NCBI GenBank assembly: GCA_022414725.1
Contig: CM039464.1
Span: 10,703,488-10,767,487 of the forward strand
Length of the DNA stretch: 64,000 nt
Direction: 5' to 3'
From: Microglena sp. YARC
Taxonomy: Eukaryota; Chlorophyta; Chlorophyceae; Chlamydomonadales; Chlamydomonadaceae
Part shown: piece after piece, positions 25,901 to 31,105 of the stretch
Position numbering within the stretch: position 1 is the stretch's first letter
Layout: every line of letters starts with the position of its first letter
Translations under genes and position numbers: made by a program
Notes under the pieces: generated by a model
The model's database searches: none
The model's input: only the letters and a program-made list of their open reading frames with translations
Told to the model about the DNA's origin: nothing

Positions 25901-28900
25901 GCGTAGTGTTTGGTATGGACAGGTGAAGTCAGGTGGGTACTGTTTGGTTTGGTACGTGCGTAGTGTTTAGTATGGACAGGTGAAGTCAGGTGGGTAGTGT
26001 TTGGTTTGGTACGTGCGTAGTGTTTGGTATGGACAGGTGAAGTCAGGTGGGTACTGTTTGGTTTGGTATGTGCGTAGCGTTTGGTATGGACAGGTGAAGT
26101 CAGGTGGGTACTGTTTGGTTTGGTACGTGCGTAGTGTATGGTATGGACAGGTGAAGTCAAGTGGGTACTGTTTGGTTTGGTATGTGCGTAGTGTTTGGTT
26201 TTGACAGGTGAAGTCAGGTGGGTAGTGTTTGGTTTGGGTCGTGCGTAGTGTTTGGTATGGACAGGTGAAGTCAGGTGGGTAGTGTTTGGTTTGGTACTTG
26301 CGTAGCGTTTGGTATGGACAGGTGAAGTCAGGTGGGTACTGTTTGGTTTGGTTTGTGCGCAGGATTTTGATTGGGCAGGGTCTATCAAGCTACAGGCTGC
26401 ACATCAGCTGGGGATGGCGGTTCCATTATCCTGATGTGCGACTTGGGGTACAGGTAGGTAGTTTGTTTTTTGCTTTTGGAAGTTCCTCCTAACCACAGCA
26501 AGGTGAAGATGAGTGAATACTGTACTGTATGAATTAATAAATAAACAAAGGAATGAATAAATAAATAAATACCGTACTGCTCTCAAAATTTAACGGTTTA
26601 AATTGACGGGAGCAACCATCAAATCATGGCGTACGGTATATTACGAAACGAAAAAGCTGTCAACCTCAAATCACGTGCGATATTACTTGGGTAGGGCATC
26701 GACTTGGATAGGGCTTACTGCCGGCAACGAACCTAGGCTCCTCCCGACCGGACAAAACGCAGCAGTGGTCGACAAGGCCGCCTTTCTCATTTCATGGCTC
26801 AGCCCCTCGACAGATCCCCTGAGGGACGTTTCCGCCCTCTATTAGCTCCAACTCACAAGAAGCAAAGGACCCTGTGGGGGGGGTTCGACCGGGTAGAGCC
26901 AGGGCAGATCACCGTCACCAACAAAGAGGTGAATCGAGTTGCAGCCGAAGCTCGAATTGCTGTCGTTCGCAACCCATCGACTACCTCTGCGAAGACGAGC
27001 AGCAAGTTTTTCACTAAGAGGGCAGTGAATTTCATGCAGACGCTGGGTTACCTCCTAGACTAGTCTGAGCTCAAAACTAGACCCCACAGTTAGTTCTAGT
27101 TATTTCAATGAGTACCGGTAGTGTTATGCTGTACAAGATGTTGGGATCATTGCAGTAATATATGTACACTCCTTGCAGGTCCTAGAACAGTGTACCCTAA
27201 TATTGTACCATGAACCATGAACCAGTGTAACATGATTAAGTACAAACGTTCAGTTGCATAAATGGATATTATTAAAATGGAAACCGTCAAATGTGTAACG
27301 TCAATTTATATTCCTATTAAAAAACCGTCAAATGTAAATCGTAAATTTATAATAACCCCCCCCCCCAAAAGCCGTCAAATTTTGCAACCGTTAAATTTTG
27401 AGAGCAGTACGGTACATAAATAAATAAATAAATAAATAAATAGTGTATAAATAGTGTATAAATGGTGAAAACTGGGTATGGCAATGGACATTACAATGAA
27501 CACTACTACACCGCAGTCCACGCCACACTTCCGGTCCACTGTCCACTGTTTCTTTTCGGGGCTACGCATAGCAGTTTCTAGACAGCTCCTTTCCTCCACC
27601 CTTGGGCCAAACCTGATAAAGCTGTCATGATGGGCATTCCAATGCAGCTGAAAGCTTTGGGCTTGGCCCAAAGGATGGCAAATGGAACAGGTGGAAGCTA
27701 CCACCCCAAACCCCAAACCCTAATGGATAGACACGGAAGCTACCACCCTAAACTCTGAACCCTAATGGTTGACAAGTGGAGCTGGTCGAAGCTACCACCC
27801 TAAACCCTAAACCCTAATGGATGGCAAGTGGAGCAGGTGGAAGGTACCACCCTAAACCCTAATGGATGGCAAGTGGAGCAGGTGGAAGCTACCACCCTAA
27901 ACCCTAAACCCTAATGGATGGCAAGTGGAACAGGTGGAAGCTACCACCCTAAACCCTCATGGATGGCAAATAGAGGAGGTCGAAGCTACCACCCTAAACC
28001 ATTAACCCTAATGGATGGCAAATGGAGCAGGTGGAAGCTGCCATGTGTAGCCCAAAAAAGAGACAGTGCCACTGTCTACAGCACAGCACTCTTTGTATGG
28101 AGTGTTTTGGGCTTTTTTTATTTTGGGCTACGAGCAGCAGCTTCTAGGCAGCTTCCCTGGCTGGCTAATCAGCCTAACCTAAAGCAACCTAGTGCACCTT
28201 CAAGCTGACGTAATCAGCTTTCTAGCACTGCTGAAATTTTGAGGCTGGGCCCAGTGGCTGGCTCAGGGAGCTGCCGACAAGCTGCTGCTAGTAACTGAAA
28301 AGAAAAAACGAATCTTACGGAGTGCAATAATATGGAAATAATATGGAAAAATATGGCAATAATATCGGAAAAAAGACGCAACGTAACGCAACGCGCAAAG
28401 ACGACCGACGCAATAATATGAAAAAAATATGGCAATCAAATGAAAATAAAGAATCGTCTGGAGTGCAATAATATGGGCGTGGGCAGTTTTTGAGACAGGG
28501 GGGATGGGCTAGGTTGGGTAGGGGGTTGACGTAGTGGTGGCGGTGGTGGCGGCGGGTGGGTGGGTGTGGGTGTGGGTGTGGGTGTGGGTGGAGGGATGTG
28601 GGGGGAGCAACAAGAGTAGGTCCAAACAGATGCAAGTGGAGACTACACTCAAATTTTAGAGGTCAGCCACAGCTGCACATTTGTGACGATGATGGTTCCA
28701 TTCTCCTGATGTGTATGTGTTTGTATGTTACAGTCCAGGGGTAGGCTAAATAAGCTAGAGGGACTTGCCCACCGTGGTAGGAAGGGCTTAAAAATAAAAA
28801 GCATTTATGAAGTGAACCCCAAACAATCCTTGTACCGATGGGGGCCCAGAGTCCGTGCTACAGTGATCATTGAATTTTACAATGCATGTGCATGTGGTCC

Positions 28901-29572
28901 TCCAGGACTCCAGATGCGCCCCCCAAGTTGACAAGGTCAAGGGGGATTAATGAGCACCACAAACAAGTAAATGAAAAAGTATCATGCTTTGTGCATGGGC
29001 AGGTGGGGGAAGTAATCCACTGGAGTTTTCATGCTATGGCATGGGCTGCCAGGCTGGCATGCCAGGATACTGACCTGGCTTGCCACGCTGTCAAAGCGTA
29101 CGCTGTAGCCAACCAGCTGTCCCAGCTCGCAGCCCATCTCCTCTGCCACCCTGGCGGCGATGCTGGCAGCAGCTGCCCTCCGAGGTTGGGTGCAGGCTAT
29201 CATCCTCTCACCGTCAGCCCACCCAGCCTCATACAGATACTGGGGGATCTGAGTGGTCTTACCACTGCCAGTCTCCCCCAGCACTATCACAGTGGCATGA
29301 GTTTCCACCAAATGAAGTATCTCCCGTCTGTGTTTGGCCACAGGGAGGGAATTATTTCGGGGGCCGCTGAGGTTGGCTTGGCCTCCCGAGGTTGAGGGGG
29401 GCCCAGAGGTATTTCGCGCCTGAGCCTCTGATGCAATTGCATGGGGGGCTAGGCTGGACGATCGAGCGCCAGCTCCGCGTCGGAAATCCGATTCACCAGC
29501 GGGGAGGGCATCAAATTTAATGCCGAACGACTCTTTCGATCCTTTAGAGCCTGGCCTCAAAAACCCCGACAT
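2933..29572 (-). CDS. DHX35: DHX35-type DEAH-box RNA helicase, spliced gene (whole extent, C-terminus missing)
   Basis: Ten exons in collinear order on the minus strand, joined by GT/AG junctions whose phases all agree, encode about 604 residues. Human DHX35 is roughly 700 residues, so about 130 C-terminal residues are not found. Motifs in order: GETGSGKT (residues 99-106), TQPRR (about 128-132), DEAH (198-201), SAT (about 230-232), FLTGQEE (about 309-315), TNIAETS (372-378), QRAGRAGR (about 419-426), then the HA2 region. Known of the family: ATP-dependent nuclear RNA helicases related to spliceosomal DEAH proteins. The helicase motifs are spread over separate exons, and most exons are flanked by partial copies of themselves. 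Assignment to DHX35 rather than PRP2/PRP22/PRP43 rests on the [21 protein letters not shown] and LKALGIDNL blocks. Coding DNA is about 1.8 kb of 26.6 kb. Confidence 0.9.
3017..3300. repeat. GGTGG-rich minisatellite in helicase intron 9
   Basis: Degenerate units around GGTGGTGGGTGGAGACTGTGGT, with three copies of GCTGATGCCGACAGG. On the sense strand this is a C-rich tract just before the exon 10 acceptor. Confidence 0.85.
3303..3480 (-). repeat. Four acceptor-side copies of helicase exon 10
   Basis: Four 42-bp units. On the sense strand each reads CCTGTAG then AGTGACCTGGCCTTCTATC, a decayed copy of the exon 10 start (CTGCAG then GGTGACCTTGCCTCCTATC). Each keeps an AG where the acceptor lies. 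The units are open in several frames because 42 is a multiple of 3. Confidence 0.75.
3640..3785 (-). repeat. Telomere-like repeats joined to exon 9 donor copies
   Basis: Three units of about 50 bp with AAACCCTAAACCCTAAACCT next to CACTTCAGCCAC. On the sense strand the latter reads GTGGCTGAAGTGAG, the exon 9 end plus donor. Confidence 0.75.
3780..4730 (-). repeat. Array of exon 9 3'-end plus donor copies (helicase intron 9)
   Basis: About ten units of 80-90 bp. On the sense strand each contains GGGGCAAGTTTGCTGTGGC then TGAAGTGAGT, the end of exon 9 (KFAVAE) with its GTGAGT donor, followed by a G-rich spacer (GGAGGAAAGGGTTTGGTGGA and GGGAGGGTGGGGGGAGGG types). Units differ by small indels and C-run length. 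The plus-strand proline/serine-rich open frames here are repeat artefacts. Confidence 0.88.
4731..4944 (-). CDS. DHX35: Helicase exon 9 (HA2 domain)
   Basis: Acceptor CACAG then ACTGACACGAGAC; the first base completes the codon left by exon 8 (AA plus A). It encodes [19 protein letters not shown], then the HA2 stretch with [15 protein letters not shown], and ends GKFAVAE before GTGAGT. The 214-bp length is phase-consistent at both ends. The equivalent in known DHX35 proteins is the FPLNP...LLSIAAM...KFAVEE region. This is the only complete one of three copies. Confidence 0.9.
4945..5475. repeat. GTGGTGGG/TGTTGGGGTGG minisatellites between exon 9 copies
   Basis: Two blocks (about 4945-5130 and 5280-5450) of TGGCTGTGTTGGGGTGGGAC-type repeats separate the three copies of the exon 9 start. 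The second ends in a 21-base T run. Sense strand is CCACCAC-rich. Confidence 0.85.
5139..5278 (-). repeat. Partial copy of helicase exon 9 (acceptor side)
   Basis: Repeats the acceptor and the first 140 bp of exon 9 almost exactly ([20 protein letters not shown] and [13 protein letters not shown]), then breaks off after TGTAG into simple sequence. There is no donor at the exon 9 end position. Confidence 0.88.
5476..5615 (-). repeat. Second partial copy of helicase exon 9
   Basis: Same start and same break point as the copy at 5139-5278, but more diverged ([19 protein letters not shown]). Weak remnants of the acceptor edge (TGCCAGTCTAAGG, CTGTCAGTCTAAGG) also lie near 5693 and 5817. Confidence 0.85.
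5935..6117. mobile_element. Foldback (MITE-like) element, about 185 bp
   Basis: Ends are imperfect inverted repeats: CTTGGCAGCTTCCAGCCAGC at the left and GGAGCTGCCTAGAAGCTACT at the right, then CCCCAAAAAGAAA. Member of the family described at 50215-50460. No coding capacity. Confidence 0.6.
6128..6340 (-). repeat. Donor-side copies of helicase exon 8 with (CA)n and (CATA)n
   Basis: On the sense strand, GGTGTGATGGATGACGTTGC then AAAGTGAGTGCAGC near 6297-6330, and GCGTTGGGCGTATTGGATGA then TGCTCCTAAGTGAGTG near 6128-6170. Both repeat the exon 8 end ([10 protein letters not shown]) with its GTGAGT donor. Between them is (CA)n, and at 6178-6240 a truncated SINE-like end (GGCCTACCCCTGGACTGTGA) with a CATA tail. 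Confidence 0.82.
6405..6526 (-). CDS. DHX35: Helicase exon 8 (start of HA2/winged-helix region)
   Basis: Acceptor CTCTGCACAG then TTG AAG GCG, in phase 0 after exon 7. It encodes [20 protein letters not shown], then [20 protein letters not shown], and ends in phase 2 before GTGAGTGC. This closely follows the DHX35 LKALGIDN...FLSPPP...AL.LLYALG region. Partial copies lie on both sides. Confidence 0.92.
6531..7140 (-). repeat. Acceptor-side copies of helicase exon 8 with TTTAGGG-like tracts
   Basis: Seven or so units of 70-110 bp. On the sense strand each has CCCTAAACCCTCTGCACAG then TTGAAGGCATTGGGCATTGA and CAACCTCAYGAAG, i.e. the exon 8 acceptor and first 40-50 bp, then breaks off. The pyrimidine tract of each acceptor copy is telomere-like CCCTAAA sequence. 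Confidence 0.88.
7141..7608. repeat. 21-bp G-rich minisatellite, about 22 units
   Basis: Unit GGGATTGCGGTTGAGGGTGCA. 21 is a multiple of 3, so both strands stay open (GAGIAVE or PSTAIPA heptapeptides); these are not genes. Sense strand for the helicase is C-rich. Confidence 0.95.
7650..7790. repeat. (TTATTCTGTTACTA)-type simple repeat
   Basis: Degenerate TTCTGTTAT/TTCTGTTACTA units ending in (GTTT)n. No gene seen. Confidence 0.7.
7795..7945 (-). repeat. CG-rich dispersed repeat, copy 1
   Basis: Contains CGCATTCCGTTGCTGCACGG, GAACTAGTCAGAAATACCTC, CCCCGGGCTCTGTGCTCTGC and a terminal TCGCACG. The same blocks recur at 16238, 17525 (inverted), 22768 (inverted) and 53058. Confidence 0.65.
8040..8350. 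repeat. Three copies of a ~110-bp repeat with (CCA)n/(CA)n
   Basis: Each unit has TTATGAGCCTAACCCACACT, CGTAATCTTCAGAAGTTAGA and then CCACCACC and (CA)n. Related units lie at 13545-13735. Confidence 0.8.
8355..8540 (+). mobile_element. SINE-like element with (CATA)n tail, reference copy
   Basis: Order of blocks: CAGGGCCCCCGTCAGTGAAA, CGATCGTTTGGGGTTCAG, TTAAGCCCTTCCTACACGG, GGACAAGTCCCTTCAGCCTA, TTTGGCATACCCTTGGACTG, then (CATA)n of about 55 bp. At least seven relatives on both strands share this order. A short-repeat 3' tail is typical of SINEs. The GGGTTCRA block resembles a pol III B box (best in the 14230 copy, GGTTCGATTC), but I see no clear A box. Confidence 0.6.
9480..9960. repeat. 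G-rich degenerate minisatellite in helicase intron 7
   Basis: Repeats of GGTGTGGAGATGRCTGGGGG type with poly-G runs near 9840 and 9925. The proline-rich minus-strand frames are artefacts. Confidence 0.8.
10298..11191 (+). pseudogene. Decayed plus-strand coding fragments of unknown origin
   Basis: Several neighbouring plus-strand frames look protein-like rather than repeat-derived: one opens [20 protein letters not shown] and runs to 10570, another holds [20 protein letters not shown] (10550-10716), and a third holds [19 protein letters not shown] (10995-11191). They lie in shifting frames with no consistent splice model. They sit in antisense orientation inside helicase intron 7, so an inserted and decayed gene or transposon is likely. 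I do not recognise the family. Confidence 0.3.
11117..11401. repeat. 285-bp dispersed repeat, copy A
   Basis: Repeated at 18360-18644 with the same length and only about 6-8 substitutions. The block runs from TTCAATCTCGCAGTTTGGTC to CACTTGTTTTTCAATCTCAT. It overlaps the end of the 173-aa minus-strand open frame. Confidence 0.9.
11301..11822 (-). CDS. 173-aa open frame, possibly LINE-type endonuclease remnant
   Basis: The frame contains [20 protein letters not shown] followed by [24 protein letters not shown] opening followed by a helix of this kind is seen at the start of APE-type endonucleases of non-LTR retrotransposons, but catalytic residues cannot be confirmed. Part of it (11403-11512) has a diverged copy at 8548-8660 (shared TCTGGCAGTTCCA and GTGGTACGCC), which fits a mobile origin. 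It lies in intron 7 of the helicase, same strand. The start codon is unsupported. Confidence 0.25.
   Translation of the reverse strand: MKITLSLHVGSGVVWGRDLEEVLQAVQGARSKKEVGRWSQGCRDLDRAEIQWPCECLSWQQDECINIACRKAGEWKSKDGYREKNRMEVKYLRSRNRRCDSNSERRTTWNCQNIRTVLQLSTPRKVRELFTEIHVEKIQIHEIEKQVTTCTLEDLVYCVLHESYIDAELAYLE
12105..12320. repeat. Degenerate ~45-50-bp tandem repeat
   Basis: Five units of ATTAATGGGAGAGGAGAAGT followed by ACGTGTGTGTTAGCGGGT. A poly-G tract follows at 12369-12401, and a bare (CATA)n tract lies at 12505-12540. Confidence 0.8.
12850..13215. repeat. Three copies of a short repeat around GAGAAACATGTCGCTGCGCA
   Basis: Blocks near 12862, 12990 and 13130 share CCACTGCATCGAGAAACAT, GTCGCTGTGCATTGTGCCAT and CGCGGCAAAGTTGA. 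A weaker relative is near 11828-11862. No coding content recognised. Confidence 0.6.
13740..13900. repeat. TAGCGATCGCTA-core dispersed repeat, copy 1
   Basis: The 12-bp perfect palindrome TAGCGATCGCTA is at 13775-13786, followed by GGGACCCTTTTTTGGCTAAA, CCTTCCGCTACCACGAGACT and CTCGGCCCCGCCCCCC. The same order recurs at 47300, 47890 and 48075. Confidence 0.75.
14230..14370 (+). mobile_element. SINE-like element, copy with B-box-like block
   Basis: GCCCCCGTCGGTAAAACGAT, TTGGGGTTCGATTCAAAAG, GCAAGTCCCTTTGGTATATT, CCACCCCTGGACTGTAAC, then a CATACA tail. GGTTCGATTC is a near match to the pol III B box. Confidence 0.6.
14395..14910. repeat. (CATCCC/CATCCT)n hexamer array followed by (TC)n
   Basis: About 440 bp of hexamers CCCATC/CTCATC, then about 65 bp of CT dinucleotide. 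The plus strand is pyrimidine-rich with long mirror symmetry, so triplex (H-DNA) formation is possible. In the helicase sense direction it is G/GA-rich just after exon 7. Confidence 0.92.
14955..15078 (-). repeat. Donor-side copies of helicase exon 7
   Basis: On the sense strand, GTGCCTGAGATGCAGAGATC then GGATCTTTGTGCCATGGTGT and TGCAGGTGAGCCTC near 14963-15012 repeats the exon 7 end ([15 protein letters not shown] plus GTGAG). A shorter copy (CTGCCTGAGATGCAGAG) is at about 15047-15068. Confidence 0.88.
15142..15291 (-). CDS. DHX35: Helicase exon 7 (motif VI)
   Basis: Acceptor CTTTATAG then GCC TCC TCG AAG; donor TTGCAG/GTGAGG; 150 bp, phase 0 at both ends. It encodes [20 protein letters not shown] then [20 protein letters not shown] and [18 protein letters not shown] is helicase motif VI (arginine finger). 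The PEMQRS stretch before VLQLKALG is characteristic of the DHX family after motif VI. Confidence 0.95.
15310..15480. repeat. GT/G-rich simple sequence before exon 7
   Basis: (TG)n and two long interrupted G tracts near 15337-15363 and 15455-15477. Sense strand is C/CA-rich and ends at the exon 7 acceptor. Confidence 0.85.
15516..15935. repeat. 20-bp G-rich minisatellite, about 21 units
   Basis: Unit GGGTCAGATCAGGGGGACAA. Because 20 is not a multiple of 3, each frame reads a 20-residue cycle over three units and stays open in all frames. Not a gene. Confidence 0.95.
16238..16395 (+). repeat. CG-rich dispersed repeat, copy 2
   Basis: GCGACGCGCCGCAAAGTTAG, GACTTGGTGCGACCCCAGTG, CCCCGAAACCTGCGGACTGC, GAAGCGCAGAGCACGG and TTTCTGACTAGTTTAGCC; same order as the copy at 53058 on the other strand. 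Confidence 0.65.
16724..16881. mobile_element. 158-bp inverted-repeat element with telomere-like centre
   Basis: Left end AGGGGGAAGCAAGCCCGGGG then TTAGCCAGCCC; the right end read backwards is AGGGGGAAAGTCAGCCCGGG then GTTCACCAGCCC. The middle holds GGGTTTAGGG-type repeats and a GGTAACCGGTTACC palindrome. It interrupts the 85-bp repeat array, which fits an insertion. Confidence 0.65.
17090..17222. mobile_element. 133-bp foldback element with ~35-bp arms
   Basis: Left arm CTGGGCCGCAGGGAGGCACG then TATTGACCAACTAAC pairs with GTTAGTTGGTCAATGCGTAC then CTCCCTGCGGCCCAG. The loop contains GGGGGTCGTGCTCTTGCCCA, found inverted at about 17331-17360. Could be a MITE or a transcribed hairpin. Confidence 0.75.
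17525..17635 (-). repeat. CG-rich dispersed repeat, copy 3
   Basis: CATTTCTGACTAGTTTAGCC, GGACCCGTGCGTCGCCATGC, AGCGACGGAATGGCGACACG and TCGCAC. Confidence 0.7.
17880..18065 (-). repeat. TAGCGATCGCTA-core repeat, long subfamily
   Basis: The palindrome is at 18054-18065. On the minus strand it is followed by GTTTTGACCCCGTTTCAGTG, TAAATGGCCCTAAAAAGCTA and CGCTGTCCCTGGAGGAGGC. A second, more decayed copy lies at 18665-18890 (core TAACGATCGCTA). Confidence 0.75.
18360..18644. repeat. 285-bp dispersed repeat, copy B
   Basis: Near-identical to 11117-11401. Flanked on both sides by ACTTGTTTTTCAATCTC, and it interrupts the run of exon 6 donor copies, so it was inserted or converted after those copies formed. 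Confidence 0.9.
19567..19766 (-). CDS. DHX35: Helicase exon 6 (motif V)
   Basis: Acceptor CGTGCCCAG then GC ATG CCA, completing the glycine codon from exon 5; donor CCTCACAG/GTAAGG; 200 bp, ends in phase 0. It encodes [40 protein letters not shown] and [20 protein letters not shown] then IAPTSQ. TNIAETS is motif V. It is the only copy with both ends intact. Confidence 0.96.
19800..20370 (-). repeat. Five acceptor-side copies of helicase exon 6 with CACCC-rich spacers
   Basis: Copies start at about 19890, 20035, 20133, 20240 and 20352. On the sense strand each reads GTGCCCAG then GCATGCCAGGCAACCTC and AAAGTGGCCTTCCAGCC ([14 protein letters not shown]), then degenerates into CCCACCCCCTCCACC-type sequence. 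Each keeps the AG acceptor. Confidence 0.92.
20450..20945 (-). repeat. Two donor-side copies of helicase exon 5 with CATACACA minisatellite
   Basis: Copies at about 20666-20765 and 20846-20945 repeat the last ~90 bp of exon 5 ([18 protein letters not shown] and LYAG then GTGTGTGTG), but start from GGGGTTGTG instead of the upstream exon. Spacers are CACACATACACTATGCATAC-type, i.e. GT-rich on the sense strand. Confidence 0.92.
21028..21244 (-). CDS. DHX35: Helicase exon 5 (motif IV region)
   Basis: Acceptor ACTCCCACAG then GTG CAT TAC; donor TATGCAG/GTGTGTG; 217 bp, ends in phase 1. It encodes [40 protein letters not shown] and [20 protein letters not shown], ending [16 protein letters not shown] is the conserved motif IV stretch of DEAH helicases, and the YLQ-P-DY opening is DHX35-like. 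Confidence 0.96.
21365..21718 (-). repeat. Three acceptor-side copies of helicase exon 5
   Basis: Copies start at 21425, 21548 and 21718. Each has an acceptor (CCCACAG or CCCTCAG), then about 55 bp of exon 5 ([17 protein letters not shown]), then breaks off at the same place (GCTGTTGAT) into AT-rich sequence. Confidence 0.92.
21760..22065. repeat. C/CA-rich simple sequence after exon 4
   Basis: CCCTCCC, CACACCACC and CCCCACACAC tracts. G/GT-rich in the helicase sense direction. Confidence 0.9.
22076..22167 (-). CDS. DHX35: Helicase exon 4
   Basis: Acceptor CCTGTTTAG then GG TCT GGG; donor GTTGAG/GTAAGG; 92 bp, phase 1 in and phase 0 out. It encodes [20 protein letters not shown] then [11 protein letters not shown]. 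The IEGRTHDVE stretch matches the VEGRTFPVD motif that precedes the YLQ...DY block in DHX35. The upstream half is not conserved. No partial copies of this exon were seen. Confidence 0.85.
22185..22765. repeat. (GGTGTT/GGTGCT)n hexanucleotide array
   Basis: About 580 bp of GGTGCTGGTGTTGGTGCT units. All six frames are open for long stretches ([24 protein letters not shown]); not coding. Sense strand is AGCACCAACACC. Confidence 0.95.
22768..22860 (-). repeat. CG-rich dispersed repeat, copy 4
   Basis: GCATTTCTGACTAGTTTAGC, ACGACCCATGCGTCGCCATG and CAGCGACGGAATGGCGACGC, then GTTGCAC; near-identical to the 17525 copy. Confidence 0.7.
22905..23860 (-). repeat. Six donor-side copies of helicase exon 3
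   Basis: Copies near 22916, 23062, 23268, 23447, 23660 and 23810. On the sense strand, GCTGCAAGCTGAAGAGCTCC then AGAAGTACTTCACAGCAG and GTGGGTTGAG, i.e. the exon 3 end ([13 protein letters not shown]) plus donor. Spacing is 150-210 bp. Spacers contain AAGCGCCCCTACAAGTGTAA and CCCTAACCCCTAA telomere-like bits. The 23810 copy has an internal deletion. Confidence 0.92.
23989..24143 (-). CDS. DHX35: Helicase exon 3 (DEAH and SAT motifs)
   Basis: Acceptor CCCTCCCAG then T GTC ATC ATG; the first base completes the serine codon from exon 2. It encodes [40 protein letters not shown] and [16 protein letters not shown] is motif II and SAT is motif III. 155 bp, phase 2 in, phase 1 out; donor GCAG/GTGTGC. 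Nearly identical to the SVIMLDEAHER...[10 protein letters not shown] stretch of known DHX35. Confidence 0.96.
24186..24256 (-). repeat. Acceptor-side copy of helicase exon 3 (decoy DEAH exon)
   Basis: Acceptor CTCCCAG then CGTCATCACGGTAGATGAAG; reads [21 protein letters not shown] and then runs into (CA)n. It sits upstream of the complete exon 3, and its AG would join exon 2 in the correct phase, so it is a plausible decoy acceptor. Confidence 0.9.
24461..24540 (-). CDS. DHX35: Helicase exon 2
   Basis: Acceptor GATCTCCCAG then GGT GCC ACC; donor AAGTACAG/GTACGG; 80 bp, phase 0 in, phase 2 out. It encodes [20 protein letters not shown] then PLLTKY. The KFLTDG..LREMM..PLL motif is diagnostic of DEAH helicases. 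Confidence 0.95.
24588..25215. repeat. 96-bp higher-order repeat of two 48-bp monomers
   Basis: Six to seven near-perfect units. Monomer A contains AGAACTGATCAGGTTGAGCC and monomer B GGGCTGATCAGATAGAGCAG; both end in CAGGCACCACAAG. Spacing is exactly 96 bp. The 221-223-aa minus-strand frames here are artefacts. Confidence 0.95.
25385..26370. repeat. 57-bp minisatellite, about 17 units
   Basis: Unit pieces GGTGAAGTCAGGTGGGTAGT, GTTTGGTTTGGTACGTGCGT and AGTGTTTGGTATGGACA. 57 is a multiple of 3, giving the 350-aa minus-strand [19 protein letters not shown] repeat frame, which is not a gene. Confidence 0.95.
26570..27414. mobile_element. 845-bp element with 29-bp perfect terminal inverted repeats
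   Basis: Left end starts TACCGTACTGCTCTCAAAAT and continues TTAACGGTT; the right end is its exact complement (AACCGTTAAATTTTGAGAGC then AGTACGGTA). Both flanks are (ATAA)n, so a target duplication cannot be read. CCGTCAAAT repeats lie inside the right end. It holds an 89-codon plus-strand frame (26794-27063) ending [17 protein letters not shown] that I do not recognise. Likely a non-autonomous DNA transposon in helicase intron 1. Confidence 0.8.
27545..28070. mobile_element. Foldback-family element expanded by telomere-like tandem repeats
   Basis: Begins CTACGCATAGCAGTTTCTAG and ends AGCTGCCATGTGTAGCCCAA like other members of the foldback family. Its interior (27700-28010) is replaced by about six ~52-bp units of CTACCACCCTAAACCCTAAA then GGATGGCAAGTGGAGCAGG. 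Confidence 0.65.
28115..28310. mobile_element. Foldback (MITE-like) element, ~195 bp
   Basis: Left TTTTGGGCTACGAGCAGCAG then CTTCTAGGCAGCTTCCCTGG; right GGCTCAGGGAGCTGCCGACA then AGCTGCTGCTAGTAACTGAA and AAGAAAA, the inverted complement with mismatches. Confidence 0.75.
28712..28882 (-). mobile_element. SINE-like element, minus-strand copy
   Basis: TGTTACAGTCCAGGGGTAGG, GACTTGCCCACCGTGGTAGG, AACCCCAAACAATCCTTGTA, GGGGGCCCAGAGTCCGTGCT, then ACAGTGATCATTGAATTTTA. It shares the extra ACAGTGATCATT head with the 36909 copy. Confidence 0.65.
29075..29572 (-). CDS. DHX35: Helicase exon 1 (N-terminus, motif I)
   Basis: Start chosen at ATG 29572 ([10 protein letters not shown]), because FLRPGSKG aligns with the FWRPGTEG opening of DHX35; an in-frame ATG 14 codons upstream is possible. 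166 codons, donor AGCCAG/GTCAGT, phase 0. Residues 1-80 are a poorly conserved Ser/Gly/Ala-rich leader; [20 protein letters not shown] (from about 93) is the Walker A motif; IACTQPRR is motif Ia; VGYSVRFD ends the exon. The following text (QVSILACQP) reads into the intron. Confidence 0.93.
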
Positions 29573-31074
29573 TATTGAAATCGAATCCCGGGTCGGAAGA
29601 GTAAGGAAGAACAAACTTGGAGTTGGTTACATGGCTCCAGCCTTGAGGCTGCTCGCCATCTTCCGCAGTAGCATCATTCAAGGGAGCTAATCTAGGGCGG
29701 GGTGGAGAGGCCCACGACAATGCTCCTCCGAACTTCGCGTGTGTGTGCTTAAGCTGGATGTTCTTTTGGGTGAGGCACAAGAATGCAGGCTGGCGAAGTT
29801 AGCCGCTGGTAGAAGATAATAGGTGAGGGATTTAAGGTTGCGGAATGGGACCATGGTGCATGACTTCAGTTTTCAGGGGAGGGAGTAGCTTTCTGCTACT
29901 TGCCTGTGTTAGTGGAAGTAGCTTTCTGCTACTTGCCTATGTGGGTGTTTGGAGGGCAGCTATCTGCCAAGACCTTTTGAAGGTGTGAGTACCTTTGCCA
30001 CTTATTGAACAGACTTGGATCATCTTCTTGTTATGGAGATAGGGTATTTTCCCTATCATATTGAATATTCCTGGTAAAATAATAACTTCAGTGATTGTCA
30101 GGGTTTTTCTAATCAGCTACGAGCAACAGCTTCTCGGCAGCCCCCTGAGCCAGCCACAGCGCTGCACCCAAATATGTCAGCAATTCTGAATAGCTGATTG
30201 TGACAGCTTCAAGGTGCTCTAAGTTCCGCTAGGTTGGGCTGAATAGCTAGTCAGGGGTGCTGCCTGGAAATTGTCGCTTGTAGCTGAAACGAAAGGCGAT
30301 GGTGACAGCATCATATTTCCCTTCAAATGTCGGCACTAGATGAGAGAATGACACCGTTGGGTGGAGAGAGGGACAGAGATATATTAACTCAAGGCAATGG
30401 TTACAGGCAGAGGAGCGGCTAAGGCGCCTCCAAGGCACCTCTGGAAAGTTCTCTCTGATGAGGTTTAGGGGGGTTAGACCTGCGGCTATGTCCACGTGTG
30501 CATACGCGTGGACACGCCACTGTTAGTGAGACTGACCAACCAGTCATCTAACTCTGACAATAGACAGCAAGGGATACAACCATGAATTTGTTTTTTTAGT
30601 ATTGAGAGTATGAATCGAGCAGGGGGGGTCAAGGAAGTTCTTTCTAGATCCCGTGCTCGGATTTATATCCCCCCACCCACCCACCCACACACAAGCTAAT
30701 GAGGCCCATATCTCCCCCACCATTTATATTTTTTTTGTCAAAGTAGGGTGTATAGTTAGCGCTTACCCTTTGTGATCTTACATGCGGATTTAGACAAAGT
30801 TGGGCAGAATCGCCCTTTCCTTTCCCCACCCTGATTCTGATGAGACTTAGCAAGGTTTGTGTGTTCAAGAATGTGAAGATGTTTTAAAGGCTGAGTTGCA
30901 TCTCTACGTAGTGTAAGTATCCTCTTCAAAATCAAGAAGTTAGGGGTTGAAATATTGAGTTTCTTGTTTGGTCCAACTTTCACAGTTGGAGACCTGGAAC
31001 CTGTGAAGATCACCTCTCGAGCTCTACCTTGACCATTAAATCGATTAGCTCGAGCCACTTTCGGTGGTTATCCG

Positions 31075-31105
<31 letters not shown>

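Noticed and set aside
25336..26388. 350-codon minus-strand frame of [19 protein letters not shown] repeats
   Set aside because: 57-bp minisatellite inside helicase intron 1; no start context, no non-repeat domain.
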